Shown here: positions 22,170 to 32,237 of the stretch, one piece after another
How positions within the stretch are numbered: position 1 is the first letter of the stretch
How the letters are laid out: each line of letters starts with the position of its first letter
Assembly (NCBI GenBank): GCA_036924285.1
Contig: JAYKYS010000088.1
Span: forward strand, 19,737-83,736
DNA from: Asterella californica
Lineage: Eukaryota > Streptophyta > Marchantiopsida > Marchantiales > Aytoniaceae
DNA length: 64,000 nt
Direction of reading: 5' to 3'
Notes under the pieces: generated by a model
What the model was told of the DNA's origin: nothing
Database searches by the model: none
Seen by the model: the letters and a program-made list of their open reading frames with translations, nothing else
Program-made: the position numbers and the translations under genes

Positions 22170-25040
22170 GCGTTCTAGCTTTAGTCTTTTACGTATAATA
22201 TCCTATGCCACATTTGAGAAGTGCGTCTTGCCGGAGAGGCATCCCAGTTATGTTTGTCCCAATTATGTTTGACCTTACAGACCAAAGGACAACACAGTAT
22301 ATTGTAAAGCCCAAACCCGATCCCAATCACCTTGAAGCCAGACAACCAATGTTCCAAGCCATCACATGCCTATAAGAATCATGGAGATGCTCAATGCTAG
22401 AATGCCTATCTGCCTGTTTCTTTACACATCAGTCATAACCCAGAGTGACATCAAAGTCTGGACTTATTTTCAGGGCCATTGCAAGTGTTTGTGCCTAATA
22501 AGTTTGACATTGCCAAGGCACGTCGCAAATGCGTCGAGACATAGGCTACATTGATCAGCTAATTTCAGCAATACACCTGTCTTGTTCATTTCCAAGCTGT
22601 GCAACTCATGGAACTGTTGCCTGAAATAAGTTGTGACTGGCCCCAGCGTCTGCTAAGATCCAGAGTGGCATCGTGAAGGGGGGCTGCAAGACACCCACTC
22701 AACATCAGTTTCAAGCCATTTTTGCTCAGTGCAATAATCACATGCTTTAGTACAGGACATCCAGAAGCACCCTGAACTCTGAACAGCTCTTCCTAAGCAG
22801 AGCAATCAACCACATGAGCCTCAACTTCAACCTGAGCCGCTTGCTCGACTGACTGCCTGCACTCATCGGCTTGTTTGCAGCCACCATATATGTACCAACA
22901 GCAACAGTATGAGTCCTTTTGCCCTCTTAACTCTGCATCTCTTTGGGGCTGCACAGCCACGCCCTCTGCCCTGCCATTGGGGTTGGAAGTCTGCAAGTGG
23001 CCCAGGGCACTGTGTCGCAATGTGGCCCCACTGGCCACATGCATAGCACTGCCCTGGCTGGAAGTCGGGGTTGCGAGTGCCAGTGTTGGGGTGAGGAAAA
23101 AAGAAAAGAAAAGCCTACGCCGTCAGGGTCATAATGGGAGCCTCTGTACCCAGGAGCAGCCCCAGTTTGGTGTTGGGGTTACCATAAGCAGCGCTGAGCT
23201 GGGCTGCTTGCAACTGCTTTTCCTGAGGAGGAGATTCGTACGGGGGGAAGCCCTGAATATCATTAACAGCGCCACCAAACCCAAAAGCCCCTCTGTTTGA
23301 ATTACCCCGACTAGCATTGTAATTAGGTACTAATGTGTAGGGTGTGTAGCTATTGTTCTGATTTTGATGTCTGGTGGCAACATGGTTCCTTCAACCCGCT
23401 GAAAACAACCAGCCTGAGTCGCACTACCTTGCACTACCAACAGGAGTACCGCAGCATCGGTGTTACTTGCAACATTTCTTGCAGTGCATGACTGAACTGT
23501 GCAGCAAATGCCTCAACATTCCGTTTCAGTTCACTCAGCTCTAATCTAGCCTTTCTGCGATCAGCAGCTTTCGCAAATGGAGATAAGAATGCATTAGCAA
23601 AATCATGAAAAGGAGCGTCAAGGCCAACAACAGCTTTGACTTGTGTCCTCCACCACTATTGTGCATCCGCCCTCAAGTAGGTGTCAAGCTTGAGGCACCG
23701 GGCGCGCGATCAGTGTCAACATAGTCCAGATACACCTCACACTGGACTGCCAGGCTCTAGCACTTTTGCCCAACTGGTCAGGTTTGCCAGCAAAGCCATC
23801 AATGTTTGAGCGGCCAGCTCATCACTGAAACGTGCAGCATCAACACGAGTTTTGACAGTACTTCCCTTCATGCCACTCAACGTGTACTGCCAGACAACCT
23901 TGACCCAGTGGCCTTGAACCTGTGTTAATAGCCTCAAGGACCAGTTCCTTTCCCCCCACAGTGTCTGAGCGGCAGCATCATTGCCATCACCCTCTTCAAC
24001 ATCTGGCATTTCTGTATAAGTGTCGTGCCCTACAGCAAGTTGCTTTTGAGCATCAGCTTCGCGGGCACCCTCCTGACAATTTCTCCAGTAAAGCAAGATA
24101 ATGCATAGCTATCATAAGAAACAATATGAGAGATCATGCAATCGAGAGATCGCTCATAATTTCTGCAAACTGCTTCTCGTCTTTTGGAGTCAGCTCTTGT
24201 TGAGCAGATCTGCCGAAATTTGTACTTCGTCACAGACAGGATCTGGTCCCTTGTGAACCTTTCCTTCTGATCCCACATATTGACGTGCTGATACAAACAC
24301 AGCAGATAATAACGAGAGTGTCAGACTGAACCTGCAGCTGGTGCCCCAAAGCCTCAGCTGACTTGAAGGCATCGTGCAATTCTTCCGACCCTACAGCGTC
24401 GGCACCATTGCCTTCTTACCGAATGCGTCGGTTCGCTCCATGAGGACTCGTGTCAACTTGATAGCGAGCAGCTGCAGCAGTAGCTGAAGTCGTGTGTCAG
24501 ACTGAACGTTGGCACAGCGGAACGTGCAAGCTCGTAGCCTGAGCTTCGAAACCACGTGTAGCGGTTTGGCATTTGTCAGCAAGTATAATCGTAGCGCAAG
24601 TGCAAGTAAGTGCTATTCCAGACACTGGAAGCGTCGAAGTAACGCCGGTGGTGGTAGCGAGGTGGTTATCATAGGCCACGCCTTACTCACGCGTATTTAG
24701 GTGTTACGGTCTAGTTACGGTGCTATTGTGACGTTATCCATTAACGTGTTTATCCGTTAATACAGCGTTGCATCATGCATCACATCATTCTTCTGATGAA
24801 CTACACACTAATAAGGGCTGTCAGTCTTGGGGTCGATTATTTGCTGACTTGCTTGTGTGTACCAGGCAGTCTTGAACATGAGGCTGAGAACATCATGGTA
24901 AGATCTGCTCATATACAAACGAGCAGCATCACTCCTTTCCCGCAACTACTCACTCCTGTTGTAGCAAGTAGACACCATCTGCCAGCAGGTCCGCTCATTG
25001 CACTGAAGCACTTGCTGTTAGTGATCAGGACTCGGCGCCA
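22170..25040 (-). pseudogene. gag-pol of element R, copy R3
   Basis: Reading leftward from the leader (about 25020-24460), gag starts near 24440. Its C-terminal part is nearly intact: one frame runs from about 23310 through a TAG at 23115-23117 into a perfect zinc knuckle CYACGQWGHIATQC at 23007-23048, then PGPLAD. The protease remnant near 22660-22700 reads ILADAGASHNLF, so the DSG motif is DAG. Homology fades near 22170 before RT. Frameshifts elsewhere mean it is not functional, but it is the best guide to the original gag. Confidence 0.75.
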
Positions 25041-26175
25041 TGAGCAACTCTACAGAGGGGTAACTTGGCAGATCTGAACCTGGCCTGTTCCTGCTCAGCT
25101 TTCAGCATTGGCAACACCCCTAGCTGGCCCTAGCTGGCAACTAATGCTTTGCCCTCCTTTGGATTCACATCATGGCAGACTGAAAATACCATATACGTAT
25201 TGGGGGCCAAGTGAGCAAACCTTAGTGCAAATCATAATACAACACACGCAACACTAATCCCAAGGTTGCAGACAACATAATGAGCTGTTCCTGATTGCTC
25301 ACAGGGAGGGAGATTGGCTGAGCTCACAGGCTGCTGTCCATGTGAGGAAACGAGCTTGCACCGCAGCAGTGGCCTCTGACAGACTGCTTGCATAGCTGGA
25401 ATGACAGCATTAGTTTGCGCAGTTTGGCGAATAAGTAGAGCAGTTCTGAGTACAAAAGCTACCGAGTGTGATCGGTTGCTAATGTCCAAAGTAGTCGCAG
25501 GGTCTGAGTCGGAGAAACAGGGCACTATCAAAGGCTCCACTGGCTGGTGCAGTGTATGCTATCATGATCAACTCACAGCAACGACTGACATGATACCGTT
25601 GCAAATGAAAGCAGTTCGAACGCAGCTCATCATACACTGGCATGCACCCGCCAGGACATAGATGTTCAGACTGACAGGACATAGATGTTCAGCCAGGACA
25701 TAGATGTTCAGACTGGTTGATACAGCCTCACAGTTAATACTCTTAGTGCCATGGAACTTGATTTGGTAAAACGCAGCTGCAAGACAATTTGCTACAGAAA
25801 GGCATCCAGTGTCTTCTTCTGCAGTGTATCAGGTGATTCAGGCAAGGTGCACACCTGTTATCACAGATACTGTTGGCGTGTACATATTTGGAGCCCCAAT
25901 ATAAGTATATGGGCACAAAGAACACGAGTGTGCTGAGCCCAAGTTTCACGGATGTGGCAGGCACTGACGTACCGCAAAACGAACTATCTCGTAGAATCAT
26001 AGAAAGCTGCCAGGCCGACCGGTACGAGGTTCGCGCTGCAGACACAGTCGCTGCCGCCAGCTGACACAAGTTCTTTAGACTGACGGGGGAGGGGGGGGTG
26101 GGGGGGTGGCGTGTAAACTCCGTTGCCCGTTGACCTCACACATGTTTTGCAGCCAACATTTAGATTCCGGTCGAG

Positions 26176-26181
26176 TATATA
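26176..26181 (+). promoter_or_regulatory. TATA box of gene 2
   Basis: GTCGAGTATATAGAC, 82 nt before the ATG, downstream of a G-rich tract at 26083-26108. Position and context are shared with genes 1 and 3. Confidence 0.55.
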
Positions 26182-26257
26182 GACTAACGTTTTTGCAGAT
26201 CTGACATCCTGGCTGTTCGCCACTCGCACGTTTGACCTGCACGGTTTTGTGGCAAGC

Positions 26258-27310
26258 ATGGCTCGTCCAACGCTGACGTTGATACTTCTGGCCCTGGTAA
26301 GCTTCTTGACATCCACCAAACTGATTCAAGGGCTTTGTGATTACCCGATGGTCCAGCCATTTTGTCTGTCGGCGTGTGAACTTCTCCTTCCCTGATTTGG
26401 TTTGAGTTTGCAACGATAACACACTGACGACGTGTCATAATGGTATCGTACCAGTCCAGATTCGGCAATTTGCCTGCAGGCAATTGCAGCTCCACTGGTG
26501 TCCGCCCGACACATCTTGGGTGACAACCATAAGCATCCACAATGTCCTGCGAAGTGCCACAAGTCAGCTGACTGCCACTCGTGTCCAGACTACAAGACCC
26601 ATTGTCATGTAAGAATTTGGATGTCTTTGCATTGTCATATGACCTTCAAATTCATAATACTGCATAAAATACTTGGTTCAGCTTTCTGCTTCATCATTAC
26701 GCTAGACGAGCCACATCATGTTTTCAAAATCATTTTTATGCTCCGTGATTCAGCTAGACGAGCCACATCGTGCTTTCAGGATCAGCACTGTGTCAAGCCC
26801 GAGCACAAGCCTCCCCCCAAGCCCGAGCACAAGCCTCCTCCCAAGCCCGAGCACAAGCCTCCTCCCAAGCCCGAGCACAAGCCTCCTCCCAAGCCCGAGC
26901 ACAAGCCTCCTCCCAAGCCCGAGCACAAGCCTCCCCCCAAGCCCGAGCACAAGCCTCCTCCCAAGCCCGAGCACAAGCCTCCCCCCAAGCCCGAGCACAA
27001 GCCTCCCCCCAAGCCCGAGCACAAGCCTCCCCCCAAGCCCGAGCACAAGCCTCCCCCCAAGCCCGAGCACAAGCCTCCCCCCAAGCCCGAGCACAAGCTG
27101 CCCGAGCACAAGCCCCCCCCCAAGCCCGAGCACAAGCCTCCCCCCAAGCCCGAGCACAAGCCCCCCCCCAAGCCCGAGCACAAGCCCCCTCCAAAGCCCG
27201 AGCACAAGCCCCCTCCCAAGCCCGAGCACAAGCCTCCTCCCAAGCCTGCGCACAAGAACTAGCCCAACCAGCACGTTCCAGCTGTAATGGTCAGGTCTTG
27301 TCACGATTGA
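26258..27310 (+). CDS. Secreted Cys/His-rich [14 protein letters not shown] protein, gene 2 (antisense in R3 LTR)
   Basis: The model is join(26258..26296,26480..26608,26780..27310), all joins at phase 0. Exon 1 gives [13 protein letters not shown] ending at CTG/GTAAGC. Exon 2 begins after TTTGCCTGCAG and completes the signal peptide (AIAAPLVSA), then the Cys/His head ([18 protein letters not shown]), ending CAT/GTAAG. Exon 3 follows TGCTTTCAG with DQHCV and 20 KPEHKPPP units, ending KPAHKN. There TAG at 27260 would be Gln under the proposed code, and TGA at 27308-27310 ends it (232 aa); otherwise it is 216 aa. Head and first exon differ from the other copies mainly at third codon positions. 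Secreted, Pro/His/Lys-rich: a wall, adhesive or metal-binding role is inference. Confidence 0.8.
26790..27256 (+). repeat. 24 bp coding minisatellite, 20 units
   Basis: AAGCCCGAGCACAAGCCTCC plus CCCC repeated, with the mid-array variant giving KLPEHK near 27096-27112. Longest of the three arrays. All unit lengths keep the frame. Confidence 0.9.
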
Positions 27311-27570
27311 ACGATTTCTCCAGCCTGTCAAATCTTGCAACCTTCTGGTCTGACAAGCCAAGTGTTTGGCAAAGTGCTTCGACACCAGATCGCAGAGGTT
27401 CCAGGCTTGCCATTGCGGCGAGGAGGAATGTCGTGAGTGCATCACGAGGATCATTTTCACTTCCTCAAGGAAGAGCACAAGTCTTAAAGAGCCTTCAGAG
27501 GAGAGCAAGTCTTAGTCAGGAGAGGAAAGCAAGACTTGGTTTTACTCTAGAAGATTTACACACAGCTTAA
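27293..27570 (+). other. Conserved open segment downstream of gene 2
   Basis: A frame distinct from the KPEHKPPP frame encodes [34 protein letters not shown] and [13 protein letters not shown], ending at TAA. It is kept in the other LTRs (12231-12506 minus, 44230-44451 plus), and its last third is shared with the frame at 8040-8160. It may be an alternative last exon or a 3' UTR. Confidence 0.35.
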
Positions 27571-27894
27571 TTGAGTACATGTTAAAGTACAGCTAAATTA
27601 TATGCTCATATACGCAGCTTTGATTACTCAGGGTATGTTGAGTGTGCAACATATACAGCCTGTGTGAGTTTGTGGTTTAGCTTATAAGCTGGTTACTTGC
27701 AAAAACAGTAAAACTGCTTTTGCAAGGTGTTGTGTACACAGAAAGGTGAGGTACCTTACGAATATGATGCCTTTGTAATAATGCCTTTGTAACCAGTGCA
27801 ACAAATGCCACAAGAAAAACGTTTCTACTGAAGTGTTGACATGTGGGTTTCAGGCAGTCTGCAGACTGGCCATTGATAGACTGACCTCTGCCTT

Positions 27895-28896
27895 GCCTGT
27901 TGTTTGAACATAGTATGTTGGCGTATTCAATGCTGAAGTGGGCAAGCAAATGCTTAATGGTAAGTACTCACTCCTCCTCGTGATGCACTCACGACATTCA
28001 TGGCTACCGTAGCGTAGTGTGACAGTGGTCAGCCCACTGACTGGATTGTTGCTTGTGCCATAGTGGCTCTATCATATCTTCATGACTTGCTGGCCAGGTT
28101 GCTAGTAGAGTCTGCCTTTATGGCTCATAGTCAAAGGGGTCTTCTTGCCCCCCATGCATGTGTCGTGCTTGACATCACACCAGATTGCCTTTGCAGATGT
28201 CAAGGTACAGTACCTTCCCATTTTCTGTATCAGTCTGTTTTGCACTGTTGCCCTCGTGGCTTGTTGTCAGTCTAGACACTTGTGTCCATTGCTGACACCC
28301 TCTGTATAGCATAATCGATGTCTCACTCACTCGTTGATGCTCATAGACCAGGCAACCATTGCTGCGCGTCACATGTTTGCTACATGGCACTTTGGCAACT
28401 GCACATCTAGCCTGGTAATAGAGTAGTTTGACAATGATGTGATGATTTGCAGGTCAGGGCGTTGCTGGAAGGAAAAGACCTTCCATAGAATGGTCAAGGG
28501 TTGGATCTAGTCATCGAGCATTATGAGGAGTTTATTGATGACATCAAGAACAAGCAGTTTCTCAGTCTGTATGTGTACTCTAAGGATATTGGCAGTCCAT
28601 CGGGCCCAACAACACCTGCCAGTTAGACCGCCTTGGTTTTTCAGGAATTTGAGCCAGCTTATCATGTAGCTAATGTCTGTCCTGTATTACAGGACTAGTC
28701 ATATGTTTGCTGTTTTGCTTGGACACCCAACTATACGTCTCTGCGTAGATCAGCCAAGCCGCAAGTCTGCGCAGGTCCAAGCCATTAACCAGACATCAAA
28801 GTGCTTTCTTTTGGTACACAGTCCCACATCAAGATTCTATTACCCAGGCTGACAGGATTCAATAACCTCTTTGTGCTGACTGACCCAATTGCTTGA
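27895..28896 (+). CDS. Duplicated gene remnant, unit C copy 1, with in-frame TAR codons
   Basis: The last exon candidate is 28453-28896, after the acceptor GATTTGCAG. One frame of 147 codons runs to TGA at 28894. Its only stops under the standard code are TAG at 28486, 28624 and 28696 and TAA at 28786. Readable parts include LDLVIEHYEEFIDDIKNKQF, LSLYVYSKDIGSP, TALVFQEFEPAYHVANVCP and KVLSFGTQSHIKILLPRL. The three TAGs are at the same codons in the second copy (46682 on). Upstream exon-like pieces lie at 27900-27985 and 28030-28205. The part after 28700 is fused across a deletion relative to copy 2. No domain is recognised. Confidence 0.45.
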
Positions 28897-29159
28897 ACAG
28901 CTGCCGTCTGCTTGAACAGCAGTCATACTGAACAGTGCAAGACCTATGGCCAAAAGGCAAGAGAATGTGACCTGGACTGTCACAGAGGTCTGCGTTGTAT
29001 CACAAGCGAACGCGTGACGCTACCGCAAAACGACGACACACCGTGCAGCGCGCGTCGCTGGTCTGCTGCTGAGTGATTTGACTGCCTATTGCGTCACATC
29101 AGCAGTACTGTCTCATCATTTTCCTGCTTTTGTTTACAGTAAATCAGGGGCAGGGCCAC

Positions 29160-30065
29160 ATTGAACCTCGCTTACAGCTTGAGCAGGCCTCCACTAGACT
29201 CCCCTCACAGGATCAGCTTGCCCTGATAGGCCCCCCTCACACCTTTATCGATCCCCACTGAACCCCCCCTTAAATTTGAGCAGACCCCTCACAGGTCCAG
29301 CACGGCCCCACTGCACCCTCCTTACAGCCCCTACAGACCACCCCCCTCACAGACCTGCTCAAGCTGTCAGCTGGTAGGGTCTAATGTGGGGTTCAGCATT
29401 GAAGGGGCCCCATCAGGGGCAAGCTGGCCCTGTGATGGGGGGCTGTGAGGGAGCCCCATTGAAGGGGCCCCATTGGGGGCGAGCTGGTCTTGTGAGGGGG
29501 GTGTTTGGTAGACACCTGCTCAAGCTGTAAGGAGCCTGCTCAAGCTGTCAGGGGAGTACAGTGAGGGCCTGGTGGGCCTGTTAGGGGCTTGTCTAGTAGG
29601 GTCCAATCTGGGCCTGCTCAAGCTGTAAGAGAGGTGCAGTGGGGGGCACATGCTGGAGGCTCCAATGTGGGGCTGCTGAAGCTGTGACGGTGCTCTATCA
29701 GGGGCAAGCTGATCCTGTGAGGGGGGTCCAGTGGAGTCCTGCTCAAGCTGAAGAGAGACCCCTATCAGGGGCGAGCTGATGCTGTGAGGGGGTCCAGCAG
29801 AGGTGCTCAAGCTGAAGATGGGTCCACTGTGGGCCTACTCAAGCTGTCAGGGGGGTGCTGTTACGGCCTGCTGGGCCTGTGAGGGGGTTCTGGCAGTAAC
29901 AGGTTAAAGTTGCTGCTGAAGCTGAAGCTATGAAGGGGCCTCCTCAGCAGGCAGCTGATCGTGTGAGGGGAATCCAGTGGAGGCCTGCCCAAGCTAAAAA
30001 GAAAGCCACTGTGGGCCTGCTCAAGCTGTCAGGGGGGTGCATTGGGGGCCTGCTGGGCCTGTGAG
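29160..30065. repeat. G-rich degenerate tandem repeat, CTGCTCAAGCTGT family
   Basis: CTGCTCAAGCTG or a close variant recurs about eight times, separated by G-rich spacers such as CAGGGGGGTGCAGTGGGGGC and CCTGTGAGGGG. There is no coding signal. A homologous array lies at 49190-49900. Confidence 0.75.
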
Positions 30066-30088
30066 GGGATGTCTCTGTAGTTAAGGGC

Positions 30089-30108
30089 GGGGGGGGGGGG
30101 GGGGGGGG
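30089..30108 (+). repeat. Poly(G) run of 20
   Basis: Twenty consecutive G. The homologous site near 52940 has only a short G run, so this tract has expanded or is an assembly-sensitive homopolymer. Confidence 0.9.
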
Positions 30109-30253
30109 ATGCCACCCTTTTCCGTACCAGATTTAGTACAGATTTAGTACAGATTTAGTAGTGTGTCACATCATCGTGTGAGGAGCATCCCCATTAGGCA
30201 ACGCCGCAGTTGAAAATGCACAACAGGCACGTCTCGCCTCACACTCAGCGACA

Positions 30254-30517
30254 CTACCGCGCATAGCTCATTTGCTGCCAAGTCAATCGACGAACTCGGG
30301 ATTCAGCGTACTTGTCCCGACAGGCTTGTCCCCAGTCGTTGCCGACATACTCCGTTTCTTCGGTGGAACAAGCAAATGGGCGACGGATTCTGCGCTTCTG
30401 CTTTTGAAACTTTGCGATAGTGGACTGCAACTTCCCCACACACCTCGGTAATAATAACGTTGTTACCCACTCCACACCCACTCCACAAATTGTTTCAAGG
30501 ACTCGCTTACCAAACAA
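30254..30517 (-). CDS. Conserved unrecognised protein, duplicated at 53068-53295
   Basis: An 87-residue minus-strand frame contains GVEWVTTLLLPRCVGKL, a basic stretch (KQKRRIRRPF) and ACSTEETEYVGNDWGQACRD. The duplicate at 53068-53295 keeps this frame over 75 residues with about a dozen substitutions and no gaps. That supports coding, although the region may be one exon. Stop codons are TAG here and TAA or TAG nearby. The surrounding 530 bp are duplicated as a block (30110-30640 and 52955-53450), which looks like a small transposon. No family is recognised. Confidence 0.4.
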   Translation of the reverse strand: MFGKRVLETICGVGVEWVTTLLLPRCVGKLQSTIAKFQKQKRRIRRPFACSTEETEYVGNDWGQACRDKYAESRVRRLTWQQMSYAR

Positions 30518-31218
30518 AAATTTGAGGGCTTCGGAAACCTCGGCAAAGCAGGAGAAACTGCCGACACGCCCTCACTTTTCATGGACCCAGGAGATGCACG
30601 CTTGCAGCCCATCAGGCAAGGGCTGCTGCACTTGCTGCTGCTGCTGCTCAGGATCAAACAATATAGAGCCTGTTACTCTGCCAACCTCAGAGCCTGTCGT
30701 TCTGCAGGGTGGCTGCCAACAATGATGTCCCAAGAGGAGCTGCGCACATGTCGCTGGTAGCCGCAATCAGGTAATCAGGTACCCGTTTGCTTCTACATGT
30801 TTGCACCGACGTGATAATTGGCTTGATTTACCATCGTTCTGGCAGAATAGTTGTGGCTCTGACTTCCACAGCCATTCTGGTATTTTGCAACGCAGACATC
30901 TGCAGATTTTTCGAATGCATTGCAGCTTTGCCACAATGTAGACTTGCGTAATGTCTGCAGGGGGTCTGCTCAGCAGCCATCCAGGCCAAGGCGATCTAGT
31001 GTCGCTTTGCCGGCTGACAACAGGTTGCAACAGGCTCCCTCTGATACTCAGTACCATATACCGGTGTGCTACCCTGCAAGGCTAGAATGATTGCCTCTGA
31101 TTCCTGCTTCATACAGGCTGCAGAGCTCCTGCTGCAGTCATGCATCTGTACTGAAGAATACGGAAGCACCAAGACTCGCAAGCACCAAATAAGCTGTTAC
31201 TGCTTCAACATTTTGCAG

Positions 31219-31540
31219 GATGTGCAATTTTACCACATAACAGCTTGTCTGAAGTTGCTTGGGTTGCAAATGCAGTTGAGACACATCACAGATGTTGTGG
31301 AGTCTTCAAGTGGTAGTGATGAAAGACTTCATTACACAGGTCAGGTTTGAGCAAACAATTGACTCCTTGCCTTTAACTTTTTGCAGTCTCTATGGACATT
31401 GTCAAGGGCTGTTGACATTGTCTAGCAGATAAAGGAGCGGAGTCAAGTGACGAATCTTGTGGGCATCACAATGAGCCTTTTACCAAGACAGATAATCGAC
31501 TGGTATGGCATTCCAATCATGAGGGTTCAGAACCCTGGTA
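31219..31540 (+). CDS. Possible exons of an unrecognised gene
   Basis: Exon 31219-31339 follows TTTTGCAG, encodes DVQFYHITACLKLLGLQMQ and an acidic end, and stops at CACAG/GTCAGG. A second stretch from 31387 reads SLWTLSRAVDIV, TAG, QIKERSQVTNLVGITMSLLP and RQIIDWYGIPIM, ending near a GTATG donor at 31540. Phases of the two do not agree with the obvious sites. They may belong to the gene ending at 33101. Confidence 0.35.
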
Positions 31541-32237
31541 TGTCATGCATGTACAAAACACTGCCATATGAAATACTGGTATGGCATGCAAAACAAGCAG
31601 TTCATGGAGCACATCACACACCTTGGCGAGACAACAGAGTCACCATGCAGCCTGACTAGATGCACCAGCGCAGTTCAAAGTTGTGGTTGGCTCAACTGTT
31701 TGCGATTACTAGTGTTGAGGTTGGCTGGTGCAGGCACAGCAAGAAATCGAGGCTGCCCATCAACACCCGACAAGAAAAGCGGAACTGAGTAAGTACACCG
31801 CTCAAACTCACAAGAAACTTCAGTAGCATACCAAATGCCATCTATGCTTGCACGCCTGAGGTGCAAGGCAGCCTTGAGCTTGCACAAGGAAGTCGCAGGG
31901 TCACATCTGCACAGCATATTGCCTTGATGGTTGTAGTCACACAGGTTGTGCATGTGCAGGTCAGATGGCGAAATATGAGCATGAGGTAAGACTTATTTCA
32001 TACCTAGGTCTGCAGGGTTCCAAAACAGTCTGCGCATTGTGAGATGTCATCAGCGCTTGCAACACCAACAAGGAAGGCTGATGAAGCACAGTGATTGATA
32101 TGCATATGGCTGAATGATATGCATATGGCTGGCAGAATATTGTCAGACAGATATGCCTTGCCGAGTGGTGGTCCCTTATGGCCCAATGTGACACCGTCAA
32201 CATTGCGGCAAAGTGACCGTCATCAAGGGCAGTTGCT

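Larger units (their letters stand above)
25041..27852 (-). repeat. Long terminal repeat of element R, copy R3 (about 2.8 kb)
   Basis: In element orientation it runs from TGAAACCCACATGTC (27852) to GTTGCTCA (25041), followed by TGGCGCC. So it has TG...CA ends and a primer-binding-like site. A 22 bp duplication (GGACATAGATGTTCAG) occurs near 25655-25700. It carries secreted-protein gene 2 on the + strand. Confidence 0.65.

Noticed and set aside
25000..25070. tRNA gene overlapping TTAGTGATCAGGACTCGGCGCC
   Set aside because: It resembles the D-arm side of a tRNA, but no anticodon stem, T-arm or acceptor pairing follows. Better explained as the primer-binding region.
30089..30108. Poly(G)20 as a functional element
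   Set aside because: A single homopolymer may be an assembly artefact. Recorded as a repeat only.
31387..31425. In-frame TAG in the 31.4 kb exon as strong evidence for TAR = Gln
   Set aside because: The exon phase does not match the preceding exon, so the frame itself is uncertain.
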